The translations under genes were made by a program, and so were the position numbers. Below are positions 63,301-64,000 of a stretch of 64,000 bases of DNA, one piece after another (within the stretch, counting starts at the first letter, position 1; the number at the start of each line of letters is the position of its first letter). The notes beneath the pieces are model-generated. The model had not been told where the DNA came from, did no database searches, and saw nothing but the letters and a program-made list of their open reading frames with translations. The DNA is from Megamerina dolium (lineage: Eukaryota > Arthropoda > Insecta > Diptera > Megamerinidae), in NCBI GenBank assembly GCA_963854835.1, contig OY978525.1, positions 61,666,855 through 61,730,854 on the forward strand. The letters run 5' to 3'.

Positions 63301-64000
63301 TTATGATATGCACAATAGAATATTAATTTAAATATCTGTTTTTGTAGATATAAATTTTAATTCAATTTATACGTTATTATCTTCCATACTTTGTTTCTAA
63401 TCTTGATATCTTTGAGTTTTCTTTTCTTGAATTCGTTTTGATTTTATTTTCTTATTGTATTCTTTATATTTGATCTTTTTCCTTTTGTATTTGTTGCTGA
63501 TTTTCAAAAATTAGGTATCAATTATATATTTGTATTTGTATTTTATATTCAATTATTTTCTCTCTATTATTCATATAATTGTATTTATTTAATTTTCTTT
63601 TAATTTCGAAAATAGAATTTCATTTATATTCACTGAATTGAATTTTAATTGAATCTAATTTTTTGTATTTAATTTCAATTTTATTTTTATGTTCAATTTT
63701 TTAACACTTTTGGATTTGTCGATTTTTATTTGATTCGAATTTTATGTTATTGGTTTGTTATGTAATTATATTTTATTTTTAATATATTTATGTATATAGT
63801 TCTTTAGTTATAGTTTAGCTTTACATTTTCATTACTTTTTGTTTCACACACACGGATATTGCTGTTTTTGTACTACTCTGTCTGCCTCGCCCAAAAAATA
63901 TTTGATACACTTTACTGTATTCCATTGTGGTATTTTCGATAAATTGTCCTTAATTATAAATGCATTTAAAGCGAATACCAAATGCACCCACAATTTTCGT
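63301..64000. other. AT-rich, no gene seen
   Basis: T-rich plus strand resembling the leader regions of the other gypsy copy (47.1 and 48.3 kb); probably leader/LTR of copy 2 or flank, but no boundary is visible. Confidence 0.4.

Overview
The window looks like insect, most likely fly (Diptera), genomic DNA. It is AT-rich and has no bacterial operon structure. It is packed with element types typical of insect heterochromatin or TE-rich euchromatin: BEL/Pao and Ty3/gypsy LTR retrotransposons, Jockey-, R1- and RTE-type non-LTR retrotransposons, and Tc1/mariner-type DNA transposons. It also holds a tRNA-derived SINE and several (TA)n/(TG)n microsatellites. The species cannot be named from sequence alone. 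A DD41D (rosa-like) mariner relative and CsRn1-like gypsy elements fit a higher fly such as a tephritid, but this is inference. Only one ordinary host gene is convincing: a mitochondrial ribosomal CHCH protein (mRpS37/CHCHD1) at 50.8-51.2 kb.

Layout. 0-5.9 kb: a broken BEL/Pao element (gag, protease and RT on the minus strand; integrase inverted on the plus strand) split by a deleted Jockey copy. 6.2-11.9 kb: a gypsy deletion derivative (gag joined to integrase, LTR-like ends) carrying an apparently intact Tc1 transposon (7.03-8.68 kb). 12.4-14.7 kb: a Tc1 helix-turn-helix fragment, then a DD41D element with both terminal inverted repeats (TIRs). 14.9-18.8 kb: a cluster of an unclassified ~0.95 kb repeat plus a small MITE-like repeat. 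18.9-31.4 kb: Jockey fragment, mariner C-terminus, SINE fragment, then two head-to-tail R1-clade elements, the first split by a nested RTE-like element. 31.4-37.2 kb: microsatellites, a SINE, two BEL gag fragments and RTE scraps. 37.7-40.2 kb: a large transposase-like gene of a class I cannot assign, broken by indels. 40.3-43.8 kb: LTR-element leader and gag, then a second RTE copy. 43.8-50.0 kb: SINEs, a CsRn1-like gypsy pol, a 531-bp tandem duplication of a TIR element, and a microsatellite. 50.6-51.2 kb: mRpS37. 51.3-63.1 kb: gypsy pieces, two near-identical Jockey copies in inverted orientation around a third RTE copy, and a second CsRn1-like copy. 63.2-64 kb: microsatellite and AT-rich sequence.

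Almost every element is decayed by stops, frameshifts, internal deletions or nested insertions. The exceptions are the Tc1 transposase (336 codons, all catalytic residues, IR/DR ends) and mRpS37. A recurring odd feature is short, perfect or near-perfect inverted duplications (snap-back palindromes) inside unrelated elements. The most interesting candidate for an undescribed system is the 38.2-40.2 kb gene, which has an RNase H-fold transposase signature (two Asp motifs and a C-x2-H motif) that I could not match to a named superfamily. All similarity statements come from reading the sequence; no alignment or database search was run.
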